13,226 bases of DNA from an uncultured Elioraea sp. (GTDB lineage Bacteria > Pseudomonadota > Alphaproteobacteria > Acetobacterales > Acetobacteraceae). Where the stretch lies: contig CALKJX010000140.1 of assembly GCA_937995555.1 (NCBI GenBank), positions 1 to 13,226 of the forward strand, written 5' to 3'. This document shows, one piece after another, positions 6,201-13,198 of the stretch (position 1 is its first letter; every line of letters begins with the position of its first letter). Made by a program: the position numbers and the translations under genes. Below the pieces are notes generated by a model. The model saw only the letters and a program-made list of their open reading frames with translations, ran no database searches and had not been told where the DNA came from.

Positions 6201-6674
6201 CGGGATGCGCTCGAGCACCGAGAAGGCCGAGGCGCTTCGCACGAGTGCGCTACGGTCGACGGTCAGCGCAATTGCGTTGCCAGCCGTGCCCACATTGCGT
6301 GCGACGATCTCCACCCCGGCGAGCGCTGCGCGCGCCGCCTGGGCGGCTGCGCCCGCCTCGACGCAGGTGAGCGTCAACGTCTCGGCCTGCGCGGCCGAGG
6401 TGACCTCGAGCGAGCCGTTGCCGACGCCCACGAAGGCGGGCGCGCCGGGGCGGACCGCGCCCGCATCGTCGACATACTCGAGCTCGACCAGCGTGTCGAC
6501 ATGGCCGGCGTAGTCGCCCTCGATCAGCACCACCGCGGTGCCTTCGCGCGCCGTCGGCAGCGGGCGGGCGCTGCCCGCCACCGGCGCCACCGAGGAGGCC
6601 GTCACCGCGGGCGCCGTGCGCACGCGGTTGCTCGCCGCGCCGGCGAGCGCCTGCCGGAGCGCGGGCGCGCTCAT
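3240..6674 (-). CDS. Large mosaic distal-tail/tail-tip structural protein, 1144 residues
   Basis: The gene starts inside the tape-measure stop codon (ATGA). Residues about 80-110 (GNGSLEVT then LTLTCVEAG), 345-375 (VSGSVSG then AFAFRIQP) and 815-865 (VEGSLSG then AFAFTMTGG and FAAGDRFTV) look like diverged copies of one beta module common in phage decoration and tail proteins. Residues about 466-550 are helical and W-rich. Residues about 555-668 resemble a decoration/fibre beta-barrel (AGRFVYVADGVVALA, FTGLVRGESYFISESTPGDI, then QAIGIAL). The last 100 residues (DDEVEKILAEIDTVKRMGDEPVIWIAQPA) recall the end of Dit-like distal tail proteins. Cys439, Cys441 and Cys454 form a small cluster. The protein directly follows the tape measure, where distal tail protein is expected, but is several times longer than a classical Dit. 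A tail-tip role is likely; detailed domain calls are pattern-based. Confidence 0.75.
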   Translation of the reverse strand: MSAPALRQALAGAASNRVRTAPAVTASSVAPVAGSARPLPTAREGTAVVLIEGDYAGHVDTLVELEYVDDAGAVRPGAPAFVGVGNGSLEVTSAAQAETLTLTCVEAGAAAQAARAALAGVEIVARNVGTAGNAIALTVDRSALVRSASAFSVLERIPRGTQKLASAGLYFGQPVMTGDALPENALRIAFGDTDPTVYRSARRWTGGAWEYVFEPALERDIAAGEAVWLITGSYTVTLTDGTTTETYAGVTTAYDLLSRLRSESALVTVEGVVAPDRSPGGMAAREFSLRTDAHHLPPRGEGSEAARAARLEEITVGPAAATELIEARCFAATARDHPNARLGHELWQVSGSVSGAIGVFATGDRVAKPGAFAFRIQPVYPPGFGSGPRGRASVLGIQYAPRPAGQEEPPICVESFVLGPSAIDQQITLVYTKRPSGTCACEGMPAPDLSRRRCLTGEDPTEGDLMDYPATIAARMAALWAWRRDTVAAWTEDYTLKEYVPNWQFMQKDAVPRLDEIVAMLEETAVRIADHPAALAAWDAVFADWQTYIERVFSPPALSGTVVAAEAIPAGRFVYVADGVVALASRRQYFVLCNGFAASAIAAGASVDASSLSLPETVSSFTGLVRGESYFISESTPGDIEPYSSASPASPQAIGIALTSSVLDVNTYRSSNRELLPERARAQCDALLAAAGLSPLGKDDASVVSGDGCWRDREGAFYWAVTGSEGGAYLPAFTGVPYFSSRRVGGAAVGTREFAFQINVKCADKLKPGDTIRLAIGDAAWPATYQVGDSIVLPLVAAEPLALSGGQAADPIQRWSVEGSLSGPLPEWSAPESTGSYSHPAFAFTMTGGSTRFAAGDRFTVTAAGARVRWRRDGASWSAPVDAAAPIALGDGISARFVLGNGRAFVSGDRWAMAVAQPHSSEHVRRGGPMRWRWSGASATLDVDFGSTVPIEIVVAALLRLGPGATLSVRLGSTPGGDDVLSDTTLSRGHSAAALMLPAALAARYMRLGVSGEGEIGWLYAGTPVRPALSADTVLRREYTIARGAGGLNPRGALLGAGVSAQISWSEGALSDDEVEKILAEIDTVKRMGDEPVIWIAQPARAGEAVVGRVVDDSLRLEDITAYRATDAQARRWSLSLELAGVQQ

Positions 6675-9600
6675 GCCGTGGCTCTCCTGCGCATGAGCGC
6701 CTCGAGCTCGGGCAGGATCAGGCGCGCCAGCTCGCGCGCGCTCTGCGCGCTCGGCGCATGGATCGAGACGCTGTTGGAGATGCTCGCCGCAGCCGGGCCG
6801 CCGACCGGGCCACCCTCGGCAAAGCGCGGCAGTCCTCCGAGCAGCGAGCGCGCCGCCTCCGGCGCGCGGTTGAGCAGATCGAGCAGATCGAGCCCGACGC
6901 GCGCCACCACCTCGCGCGGCACGATCAGCTCGCCCGGCGTGAGCAGGGCTGGCACATCGCCGCGCGGCAGAGGCACCGGCCCGCCGGTCGCCCGCGTGAG
7001 CACGAGCTCGCGCACGAGCGAGACGATCAGATCGGAGAGCTCGGCAGCACGCGCGAGATCGCCCCGCGCGACTGCGTCGCGGAAGGCGCCGATGCGCTCC
7101 CGCTTGAGCTTGCGGCCCATCTCCACCGTGAATGCCGGGTCGATGCCGGCGACGCGTGCCCGCTCGGCCTCGGCCTCGATGATCTTGTCGTAGAGCGCCT
7201 CGAGCATGCCGCCCCGGCGGCCGACCTCGGTGCGCTCGAGCTCGTCGAGGATCCGCTCGATCGTGCTGCCGGTGGCCTCGGTGCCGCCCCTGAACCCAGG
7301 CGGCAGCTCCCGCCGCGGCAGCTCCCGGCCCCGTCCGGGCAGTTCACGCTGCCCCGGCGTGCCGCTGCCGGGTGGACTGGGCAGCGCCACGGGCGGCAGG
7401 CCGGGCCGGAGGAGCTGCGCGAGCAGCCCGCTCGCCGCCGCTGCCGAGCGCTTGCGGATGACGTAGCTGCCTGCTTCGAGCAGTCGCGGCTCGGTGTCCA
7501 GGTCGCCCGTGCCCGAGACCCGCCCGGACCGCTGGCGACGGAAGACCAGCCCGCCGCGGGCGAAGCGTGCCACTGGCAGCGTTTGCGCTGCGAGCGTGCG
7601 CACGCCTGCCCGCAGCCCGGCCAGCGCCCCGCCGACCAGGCCGCCTGAGGCGTTCGCCTCCACCCGCCGCACGGTGATCGTATGGGTGGAGGCGGTCTCG
7701 ATGCCGTCGAGCCCGAGGATCTCCTGGCGCGCGAGGTCGGCGTTGGTCTTGACGGTCACCGCCGCCTCGCTCGCCGTGATCGCATCGACCAGTTTGCCCA
7801 GTTCGGCCCGCGCCGGTGCGGCATCGAGCCCGGCGGGGATCTGCACGCCCGCGCGCGCGGCCTCCTGCCGAAAGCGCTCGATCGACTCGGCCGCCGCCTC
7901 GGTCGCCGCCCGCGCCTGCATCTCGAGCGGGATGTTTTTGGTGTCGGCACGAAAACGCTCGATCGCCGCCTGCGCGTCCTCGATCGAGATGCGCACCGCC
8001 GCACCGGCCTTGAGCGCCTCGAGGCCGTCTTTCACGCGTCGCACCGCATCATCGAGCGCCGTCGTGTCGACCTCCACCCGGGCGGCGATGCGCTCGGCGA
8101 GCGCCTGCCGAAGCGCCTCGGCCTGCTCTCGCGCCTCGGCGAGCCGCGCCTCGAGCGGCGCGATGGCCTCGGTATTGCGCTCGATCTCCCGCCGTGCCGC
8201 CTGCTGGCCGCGGGTCATGGCCTCGTTGACGAGCTGCTGCGCGGCCGTGACGCGTTCGATGGCCGTCGCCTGCGCCTCACCGGCGCTCACGACGGTGCGG
8301 GTCACCCCGCCCGCGCTCTCGGTCACCTCGCGCCCGATGGCAAGGGCGAGCTCGATCGCCCGCTTGCCGAGCCGCTCTGCACGCTCGGTATCCCCATCGA
8401 GCAGCGCGCGGCGCGCCTTTGCGGTGGTCTCATCCACCTGCCGCAGGCGGTCCTGATAGGCCGCGAGCGCATCCATGGTGCCGCGACGCAGTTCACGCAC
8501 GCGCTCTTCCACGCTTGCGTTGAAGGCCAGGCGCTGCTCCTCGATACGCCGGATGTCCGCCTCGTAGCGGGCGTTTTCGCTGAGCAGGCGATCGATGGCC
8601 CCTCGATGGGTATCGACGAGCGTGCGCCAGATGTCCTGCCGGCGCTCGAGCGTCTGGCTTTCGGCCCGCTCGATGTCGACCGCGGTCGCCCAGGCGCTCG
8701 CGCGGATCCGCTCATACGCCGTCTCGATGAGCGTCAGCGCCTTGATCTGCCCGGCCTCGACCGCCGTGACGCGCTCGGCCTCCGTCGTGCGCGTGAGCTC
8801 GGCGAGCGCGCGCATGCGCTCGGCCTCGGTCGTGTAGCGCGCCTCGATCGCCTGCCTGGCTCGCCCCGCCTGCTGCTCGATCGCCGCCACCTGCTCCCCG
8901 GCCAGCGCGATCGCCGCCTGGGCGCGCTGCGCCGTCGCCTCGAGCAGCCCCTCGGCGGCCGCCGTGGCCGCCTCCCGGGCGCGCACGATGCGCTCCTCGA
9001 GCGCGCTCATGGTCGTGCCGACCGCGCCGCCCACCTGCTCGAGCGAGGCGCGCAGCGCCTGCGCCTGCGCGCCCACCTGCGCAAGCGCCTCCGGCGTGCG
9101 CGAGGCTGCCGCGGAGAGCGCCACGAGCCCTGCAGTGAGCGCCGCGACCCCTGCGCCCACGGCCAGCGTGACCGGATTCAAGGCGACGAGCGCCGACACC
9201 ACCGGCACGACCGACGCCGCCCAGGCACCAAAAGAGGCGACCAGTCCGCCGAGCTTGATCGCAGCGAAGGCCGCGCCCGCGGCGAGCGCCGCCCCGGCGA
9301 GCAGATCGAAATGCCGCGCCACCGCCTCGAGCACGCTCGCGAGCGCGGACACCGCCTGGCGCACGAGCGTCGAGCCCGCCACCGCCTGAGAAAACGCGTT
9401 CGAGACGCGCGTGAGCGCATCCCCCACCGTCTGCGGCATCCTGGCCGCATCGGAGCGCACCTGCCCGAGCGCGCCAGACAGCCGGAGCAGCTTGTCGGTG
9501 GTGAGCTCGCCTGCCTGCGACATCTCGGCCAGCCGGCCGCGTGACACGCCGAGCGAGGCAGCCAGGTAGTCGAGCACCCGGCCGCCGTTTTCTGCCACCG

Positions 9601-10450
9601 ACACGAACTCGTCACCCGAGAGCTTGCCGCGCTGGAGTGCCTGACCGAGCTGGCGCATCACCGCGCCGGACTCCTGCGCGCTTGCGCCGGAGACCTTGAG
9701 TGCGAGCGCGAGAGTCTCCTGAAACGCGAGCATCTGCTCGCTCGATGCGCCCGCCGCACGCAGCGACCCGGCCATCCTGGCGTAGGCGTCCGCCACATCG
9801 CCCACGGGGATCGCCGTGCGCTGGGCGAGCGCGCCGAGCTCTCCGAGCCGAGCTGCGGCTTTTTGTGCCGAGCCCTCGGTGATCGCGAGGCGGCCAGAGA
9901 GGCGCGCCAGATCGTCGGCCAGACCGACCAGGCGCCCCGCCCCGATCGCGGCCCCGAGCGCGCCGAGTGCGCTGCCAAGGCCGCCGATCGCCTGGCGGGC
10001 CCGTCCGAGCGGCGCATCGACGCCTGAGAGCGAGGCGCCCAGCTCGCGCACGCGGGCAATCGCAGCCTGTTTGGCTTGCGCAAGCTCGGCCCCGGCGGCC
10101 ACGCCAGAGCGGCGCAGCGCGACATAGGCATCGCGCACGCGGGCGATCTCCTCGCGGATCGTGCGGCCGGCGGCGGCGGTCGGCGCGGCATCGATGAGCG
10201 CGAGCCCACGCGCCGCATCCCGCATCTGGGCCACGATCCGGCGCTGCTCCTCCGGCAGCGAGGCGAGCGTGCGCCTGCCTTGTGCCACCTCGCGCTCGAG
10301 CTGGCGCAGCAGCGCGATTTCGCCCTCGCTCTTGCCCAGGCGGCGCAGCGCGTCATCAAAAGCCTGCGAAAGGCTCTTGAGGTCGCGCTTCGCCCCGGCG
10401 GCGTCGATCGCCACCCGGAAGGCGAGCGTCAGATCGCGTTCAGCGGCCAT
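6671..10450 (-). CDS. Tail tape measure protein
   Basis: This protein sets tail length and fills the tube before DNA ejection. It has 1259 residues from ATG 10450, with AAGGAG upstream. Residues 1-150 are helical. Residues about 175-355 match the conserved tape-measure N-terminal domain (GLADDLARLSGRLAITEGSA, AGASSEQMLAFQETLALALK, GKLSGDEFVSVAENGGRVLD, TTDKLLRLSGALGQV). Residues about 384-449 are hydrophobic, the usual membrane-entry segment. Residues about 455-970 form a long E/A/R-rich coiled coil. The C-terminus repeats the typical GG-V pattern: FARGGLV, GGPVPLPRGDVPALLTPGE and FAEGGPVGG, with an RELP-rich linker in between. It is preceded by the frameshifted chaperone gene, as in nearly all long-tailed phages. 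Using the rule of about 0.15 nm per residue, the tail would be near 180-190 nm. Confidence 0.95.
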   Translation of the reverse strand: MAAERDLTLAFRVAIDAAGAKRDLKSLSQAFDDALRRLGKSEGEIALLRQLEREVAQGRRTLASLPEEQRRIVAQMRDAARGLALIDAAPTAAAGRTIREEIARVRDAYVALRRSGVAAGAELAQAKQAAIARVRELGASLSGVDAPLGRARQAIGGLGSALGALGAAIGAGRLVGLADDLARLSGRLAITEGSAQKAAARLGELGALAQRTAIPVGDVADAYARMAGSLRAAGASSEQMLAFQETLALALKVSGASAQESGAVMRQLGQALQRGKLSGDEFVSVAENGGRVLDYLAASLGVSRGRLAEMSQAGELTTDKLLRLSGALGQVRSDAARMPQTVGDALTRVSNAFSQAVAGSTLVRQAVSALASVLEAVARHFDLLAGAALAAGAAFAAIKLGGLVASFGAWAASVVPVVSALVALNPVTLAVGAGVAALTAGLVALSAAASRTPEALAQVGAQAQALRASLEQVGGAVGTTMSALEERIVRAREAATAAAEGLLEATAQRAQAAIALAGEQVAAIEQQAGRARQAIEARYTTEAERMRALAELTRTTEAERVTAVEAGQIKALTLIETAYERIRASAWATAVDIERAESQTLERRQDIWRTLVDTHRGAIDRLLSENARYEADIRRIEEQRLAFNASVEERVRELRRGTMDALAAYQDRLRQVDETTAKARRALLDGDTERAERLGKRAIELALAIGREVTESAGGVTRTVVSAGEAQATAIERVTAAQQLVNEAMTRGQQAARREIERNTEAIAPLEARLAEAREQAEALRQALAERIAARVEVDTTALDDAVRRVKDGLEALKAGAAVRISIEDAQAAIERFRADTKNIPLEMQARAATEAAAESIERFRQEAARAGVQIPAGLDAAPARAELGKLVDAITASEAAVTVKTNADLARQEILGLDGIETASTHTITVRRVEANASGGLVGGALAGLRAGVRTLAAQTLPVARFARGGLVFRRQRSGRVSGTGDLDTEPRLLEAGSYVIRKRSAAAASGLLAQLLRPGLPPVALPSPPGSGTPGQRELPGRGRELPRRELPPGFRGGTEATGSTIERILDELERTEVGRRGGMLEALYDKIIEAEAERARVAGIDPAFTVEMGRKLKRERIGAFRDAVARGDLARAAELSDLIVSLVRELVLTRATGGPVPLPRGDVPALLTPGELIVPREVVARVGLDLLDLLNRAPEAARSLLGGLPRFAEGGPVGGPAAASISNSVSIHAPSAQSARELARLILPELEALMRRRATA

Positions 10451-10465
10451 GGTCGCTCCTTGGGG

Positions 10466-11070
10466 TCACGCCGAGGGCCCGTCGAAGTCGCGCATCCAGG
10501 CGATAAACGCTCGGCGGTCGGCCTGCGCTGCACGCATGGCCACAGCCATCGCCGCGAGCCGCCGGCGCTCGGCCCGCTCGGCCGCGCGCGCAAGCGCCAC
10601 CGCGCGCGTCCACGGCAGGTCGAGCACATCGCGATAGCCGATGCCCACGCTCGTGAGCATGATCAAGAGCTCGTCCCACCAGGCGCTCGTGCGCTGCTCG
10701 CCCCTTGGCCCAGGGCTGCGCCTGCCCGCTCGATCGCGGGCAGCACCCGGCGCACGAAAAAACCCGCGTTCACCTCGACCACGGCCGCGGCGAGCTCGGC
10801 CAGCGCATCGACCGACTGTGCCTCGAGCCACGCCCGCTCGACCCCGGCGCCGATCGCGGTCGCCTCAATCAGGCGATCCGCCTCGCGGGCGAGCGCAGCC
10901 AGCACATCGCCCTGGGCCAGCTCGCGCGCGATCGGCTCGACTGCCCGCAAAAATGCCGGCAGCGACCCGACCCGCACCGGCGCGACCGTGATGGCGCGCC
11001 CGCCCAAGACCAGCCGGAGCGCCTCTTCTGGCTCGGCCACCTGGCCTGCGATTTCCTTTTCCGTCGTCAT
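10466..11070 (-). CDS. Tail assembly chaperone GT, -1 frameshift product
   Basis: A second frame, -1 relative to the chaperone G frame, is open beyond the G stop to 10466. Its useful part starts before any ATG: RTSAWWDELLIMLTSVGIGY, then RDVLDLPWTRAVALARAAER, ending in AFIAWMRDFDGPSA. The nearest in-frame ATG (10660) would cut away WWDELLI. A slip at T TTT TTC (10762-10756) joins the first 105 residues of G to 96 residues of this frame, giving a 201-residue GT protein. By analogy with lambda, G and GT coat the tape measure, and the T part recruits tail-tube subunits. The tape measure starts 15 bases downstream, the expected neighbour. Confidence 0.85.
10663..11070 (-). CDS. Tail assembly chaperone G (unshifted form)
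   Basis: This is a 135-residue protein from ATG 11070 (MTTEKEIAGQ). TTG 11088 would overlap the preceding stop as TTGA and add six residues; neither start has a clear ribosome-binding site. The N-terminal half is beta-rich (EALRLVLGGRAITVAPVRVG), followed by helices (LPAFLRAVEPIARELAQGDV, LAALAREADRLIEA, VDALAELAAAVVEV). Genes in this position, directly before the tape measure, encode the chaperone that wraps it during tail assembly. The tail past AGFF (GASSARAPGGTSS) is low-complexity, as expected of an unshifted product whose functional continuation lies in the -1 frame. Confidence 0.85.
   Translation of the reverse strand: MTTEKEIAGQVAEPEEALRLVLGGRAITVAPVRVGSLPAFLRAVEPIARELAQGDVLAALAREADRLIEATAIGAGVERAWLEAQSVDALAELAAAVVEVNAGFFVRRVLPAIERAGAALGQGASSARAPGGTSS
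10722..10743 (-). promoter_or_regulatory. Stimulatory hairpin for the -1 frameshift
   Basis: In the minus-strand transcript CTGCCCGC (10743-10736) pairs perfectly with GCGGGCAG (10729-10722) around a GATCGA loop, 12 nt downstream of the slippery heptamer. A lower stem of five pairs, TGCGC (10754-10750) with GCGCA (10721-10717), can stack below it with a 6-nt bulge on one side. A stable structure at this distance is what stalls ribosomes on slippery sites. Confidence 0.7.
10756..10762 (-). other. Slippery heptamer T TTT TTC for programmed -1 frameshifting
   Basis: In the chaperone G frame the codons read GGT TTT TTC GTG. This contains the heptamer T TTT TTC, which fits the X XXY YYZ rule exactly (both phenylalanine codons can re-pair one base back). 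It is the only run of six identical bases in this region and lies within the overlap of the G frame and the -1 frame. After the slip the reading continues CGT GCG CCG into the GT extension. Confidence 0.85.
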
Positions 11071-11084
11071 AGCGCGCACGCAGT

Positions 11085-11231
11085 TCAATACGCCACCCAG
11101 GCGCCCGCGGCGAACGCGATCGCCGCCATGGCGAGCGCGATCTCGAGCCGCATGCGCAGCCCGCGCACCCGCACCCAGCGCGCATACACGGCGCGCCCGG
11201 CGGCCATCGACATCTCTTTGATCTTGCTCAT
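11085..11231 (-). CDS. 48-residue protein with one membrane segment
   Basis: This small gene starts at ATG 11231, overlapping the previous stop as ATGA, with AAGGAG upstream, so the start is well supported. The N-terminal half is basic (MSKIKEMSMAAGRAVYARWV, then RVRGLRMR). Residues about 29-46 (LEIALAMAAIAFAAGAWV) form one hydrophobic helix, positive-inside by charge. It sits between the tail tube and the chaperone, where a membrane protein is not a standard tail component. It could be a minor virion or assembly protein or a small membrane-acting protein; there is no recognisable holin partner nearby. Function unknown. Confidence 0.7.
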   Translation of the reverse strand: MSKIKEMSMAAGRAVYARWVRVRGLRMRLEIALAMAAIAFAAGAWVAY

Positions 11232-11596
11232 GCCTGCTCCTTTTCTGCCCGCTTGGAGAGCGCGGCCACCGCCGGGCTCACCCAGACCTGGTCGCCCAGG
11301 TCGCTGCGCTCGCCGCGCGCCTCTGCGAGTGCCTGGAGGATCGTCTCCCGGATGGAGGCCATCTGGATGTTGTGCACCGCGTTCACACCGCCCACCGCCT
11401 GCGCGAGCGCATCCAGAGACCGCGCGATCCTGCGGGCGAAGCGCTCCTCGGCCTCGCGCAAGAGGTCCGCGCGCTCGGCGTGCAGGCGCAGCAGCTCGCG
11501 CTGCGCCTCGATCAGCTCGCGCTGGAGTCGGCACACATCCTGGTCGGCCGAGGCGTCCATGACGGCGGAAGGCCCGGTCATCGCCCGGCGCGTCAC
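11228..11596 (-). CDS. Coiled-coil protein of the tail module, unknown function
   Basis: The gene is 122 residues from GTG 11596, which overlaps the tail-tube stop as GTGA; ATG 11581 gives 117 residues. Neither has a strong ribosome-binding site, so coupling to the tail-tube gene favours the GTG. Residues about 15-65 are a charged helical stretch (CRLQRELIEAQRELLRLHAE, RADLLREAEERFARRIARSL) likely to form a coiled coil, followed by a second helical region (NIQMASIRETILQALAEARG). There is no catalytic motif. It lies between tail tube and chaperone genes, so an accessory assembly role is likely, but I cannot name a family. Confidence 0.7.
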   Translation of the reverse strand: MTRRAMTGPSAVMDASADQDVCRLQRELIEAQRELLRLHAERADLLREAEERFARRIARSLDALAQAVGGVNAVHNIQMASIRETILQALAEARGERSDLGDQVWVSPAVAALSKRAEKEQA

Positions 11597-12342
11597 GCCG
11601 CCATGATCAGGCGGCCAAACTGGCCGAGCGGTCCGTCGGCCTCCTTGGTCTGATCGGCGAGCACGCGGCCGGTGAGCTCGAAGCGCTGCAGATCGTCCGC
11701 GATCATCGACAGATCGCGCGTCGGCGCGATCGCCACGCGGTAGAGATCGAGGATCACGGGCTTGTTGGCATCGGCGGTGTTGATGCCGTCGAACCGCAGC
11801 CACACCTCTGGCTGCGGCGCACGGAACATGGCCGTGGCCTTGGCCGCGCCGTACGTGTAGTCGACCAGAAAGGGCTGAGTGAAGCCCGTGACGTTCAGGA
11901 ACTCGATCGCCCCCTGGGCGGCGTGCACCTTGTAGTGCGTGCCGGCGGTGAGCGTGGCCGGAGTGCCCGCGCTGTCGGTGACCGTGACCGAAGAGACGAA
12001 CTGCCGGGAGAGCAGCCGCACGTCACCGGCTGCCACGCCTGTCGGCAGCGCCTCATCGGTCACCGTGCCGCCCGTGCTCGCGCTGGTCACGCCGTAGAGC
12101 GAGAGCTCGACGTTCTCGATCGAGAAGTCCTCGAGCGTGCAGGAAAACTCCCCGTCCTTGCTCTTGATGAGCTGGAGGTCGGTGAGCCGCTGGCCGGAGT
12201 AGCTCTCCTTGTGCTCGATGGTCTCGGTCGACAGCGAGACCTTGAGATCGGGCACGTTACCCACCCAGCGAAGCGCGAGCGGATTGCCGCTCGCGTCGCG
12301 CTGGGCGATATAGACGCGGCCCTGGCCGGAGAAGTAGCTCAT
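11593..12342 (-). CDS. Major tail tube protein
   Basis: The 249-residue product forms the rings of the tail tube. The start ATG overlaps the preceding stop as ATGA and has AAAGGAG upstream, so it is secure. The N-terminus (SYFSGQGRVYIAQRDASGNP) is followed by a segment typical of siphophage tube proteins: LRWVGNVPDLKVSLSTETIE, then HKESYSGQRLTDLQLIKSKD, where rings contact their neighbours. The rest is beta-rich, with PATLTAGTHYKVHAAQGAIE around residues 128-147, ending in a strand pair (LSMIADDLQRFELTGRVLAD). Its place, after head-completion genes and upstream of chaperone and tape measure, and the absence of a sheath gene before it, indicate a non-contractile tail. Confidence 0.88.
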   Translation of the reverse strand: MSYFSGQGRVYIAQRDASGNPLALRWVGNVPDLKVSLSTETIEHKESYSGQRLTDLQLIKSKDGEFSCTLEDFSIENVELSLYGVTSASTGGTVTDEALPTGVAAGDVRLLSRQFVSSVTVTDSAGTPATLTAGTHYKVHAAQGAIEFLNVTGFTQPFLVDYTYGAAKATAMFRAPQPEVWLRFDGINTADANKPVILDLYRVAIAPTRDLSMIADDLQRFELTGRVLADQTKEADGPLGQFGRLIMAA

Positions 12343-12767
12343 GATGTGCTCCTTTCGATGATTTGCGAAGTTTCAAAGGCCAGCGGCATGAGCAGCACGC
12401 CACTGGCGTATTCGGGGCGCGGCGCGGCGGCAGGCAGCATGGGCTGATACTCCGGCGACGGCTGCCAGCGGTAGAGCCGCGCCATGACCTCGGCGGCAAG
12501 GTCGGAGGCGGCGGCGCGGGCATCGGTGCCGCCCACCACGTCCGCCACCTGGCGCACCGCCACCACCACCAGCCAGCGCGTGGCGATCTTCACCGCGCCG
12601 GGCGACTTGTCGTCCAGCACGCGGTAGCCGTCGCAGGCGACGAAGAGCGCGGGCAGGCGCTTGCCGGCGACCGACTGCATGTCGAGCTCGGCCATGCCGT
12701 GCACGCCGCCCGCGATGCCGGGCATGGGCTCCAGCCTGGCGCGGATGAGGGGCTCGGCGGCAAGCAT
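12339..12767 (-). CDS. Mu gp37-like protein (DUF1834 family), head-tail joining
   Basis: The gene encodes 142 residues from ATG 12767, joined to the stop of the gp36-like gene as TGATG and preceded by GGAGG. Features are MLAAEPLIRARLEPMPGIAG, a central beta region (LPALFVACDGYRVLDDKSPG, then RWLVVVAVRQVADV) and a helix (AAASDLAAEVMARLYRW). This is the pattern of Mu gp37/DUF1834, comparable to tail-terminator proteins that cap the tube and join it to the head. The order gp36-gp37-tail matches Mu-like phages. In Mu the sheath gene follows; here a tube protein follows directly, as in Mu-like siphophages. Family assignment is from pattern memory. Confidence 0.75.
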   Translation of the reverse strand: MLAAEPLIRARLEPMPGIAGGVHGMAELDMQSVAGKRLPALFVACDGYRVLDDKSPGAVKIATRWLVVVAVRQVADVVGGTDARAAASDLAAEVMARLYRWQPSPEYQPMLPAAAPRPEYASGVLLMPLAFETSQIIERSTS

Positions 12768-13195
12768 CAATAGCCTCCAGTCCCGGCGCGGTCGAAGATG
12801 GGCGCGGGGCCGGATTTCGCAGCCGCCATGGACAGGCCAGGCTTTTCGTCGTCCGGCAGGTCGGCCGGCAGGCCCAGCGAGACAGTGCCCCGGCTGAGCG
12901 CTTCGAGCAGTCGCCGCGCGTCCTCGTACCTGCGGCGCACCTCGTCGGAGGCGAGCTCTTCCCAAAGCCGATAGCGGGCGATGTCGCATGCAATGCGTGC
13001 AAGTACGGCCGGCACGGTGGGCAGCGGCAGCCGGTAGCGAGTGGCAAGATAGCCGTCGATCTCGGCGTCGGCGTCGGACAGCGCGCGATTGAGGACGGTC
13101 GCATCCACCGCGCCGGTGGCGTTGCGGTCGGTACGGGCGACGAGCTCCTCGAGCCCGAAGCGCGCCTCCATGTCCGCCTGCGTGGCGTAGGCCAT
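12767..13195 (-). CDS. Mu gp36-like protein (DUF1320 family), head completion
   Basis: This 142-residue protein shows the hallmarks of the Mu gp36/DUF1320 family. They are the N-terminal MAYATQADMEARFGLEELVA, then ALSDADAEIDGYLATRYRLP, then a helical part (VLARIACDIARYRLWEELAS) and RRRYEDARRLLEALSRGTVS. These proteins act in the head-tail connector (similar to HK97 gp6 adaptors). The start at 13195 lies three bases after the TAA of an upstream frame, so translation is probably coupled. The protein anchors the assignment of this block to a Mu-like phage. Confidence 0.9.
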   Translation of the reverse strand: MAYATQADMEARFGLEELVARTDRNATGAVDATVLNRALSDADAEIDGYLATRYRLPLPTVPAVLARIACDIARYRLWEELASDEVRRRYEDARRLLEALSRGTVSLGLPADLPDDEKPGLSMAAAKSGPAPIFDRAGTGGY

Positions 13196-13198
13196 ACC

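Noticed and set aside
4719..7193. Open plus-strand frame of 824 codons opposite the tail-tip and tape-measure genes
   Set aside because: It is antisense to well-supported genes, spans their junction, and is rich in R, G and A with no recognisable domain. It is a by-product of high-GC codon use.
7682..9544. Open plus-strand frame of 620 codons opposite the tape measure
   Set aside because: It is a mirror of the coiled-coil coding region, Arg/Leu-rich and low-complexity, with no domain.
10466..10660. Independent small gene starting at ATG 10660 instead of a frameshift product
   Set aside because: This start would remove the WWDELLI segment, has no good ribosome-binding site, and ignores the exact slippery heptamer and hairpin upstream.
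10076..11562. Overlapping plus-strand frames of 381 and 285 codons opposite the chaperone region
   Set aside because: They are Arg/Ala/Pro-rich shadows of the minus-strand genes without supporting motifs.
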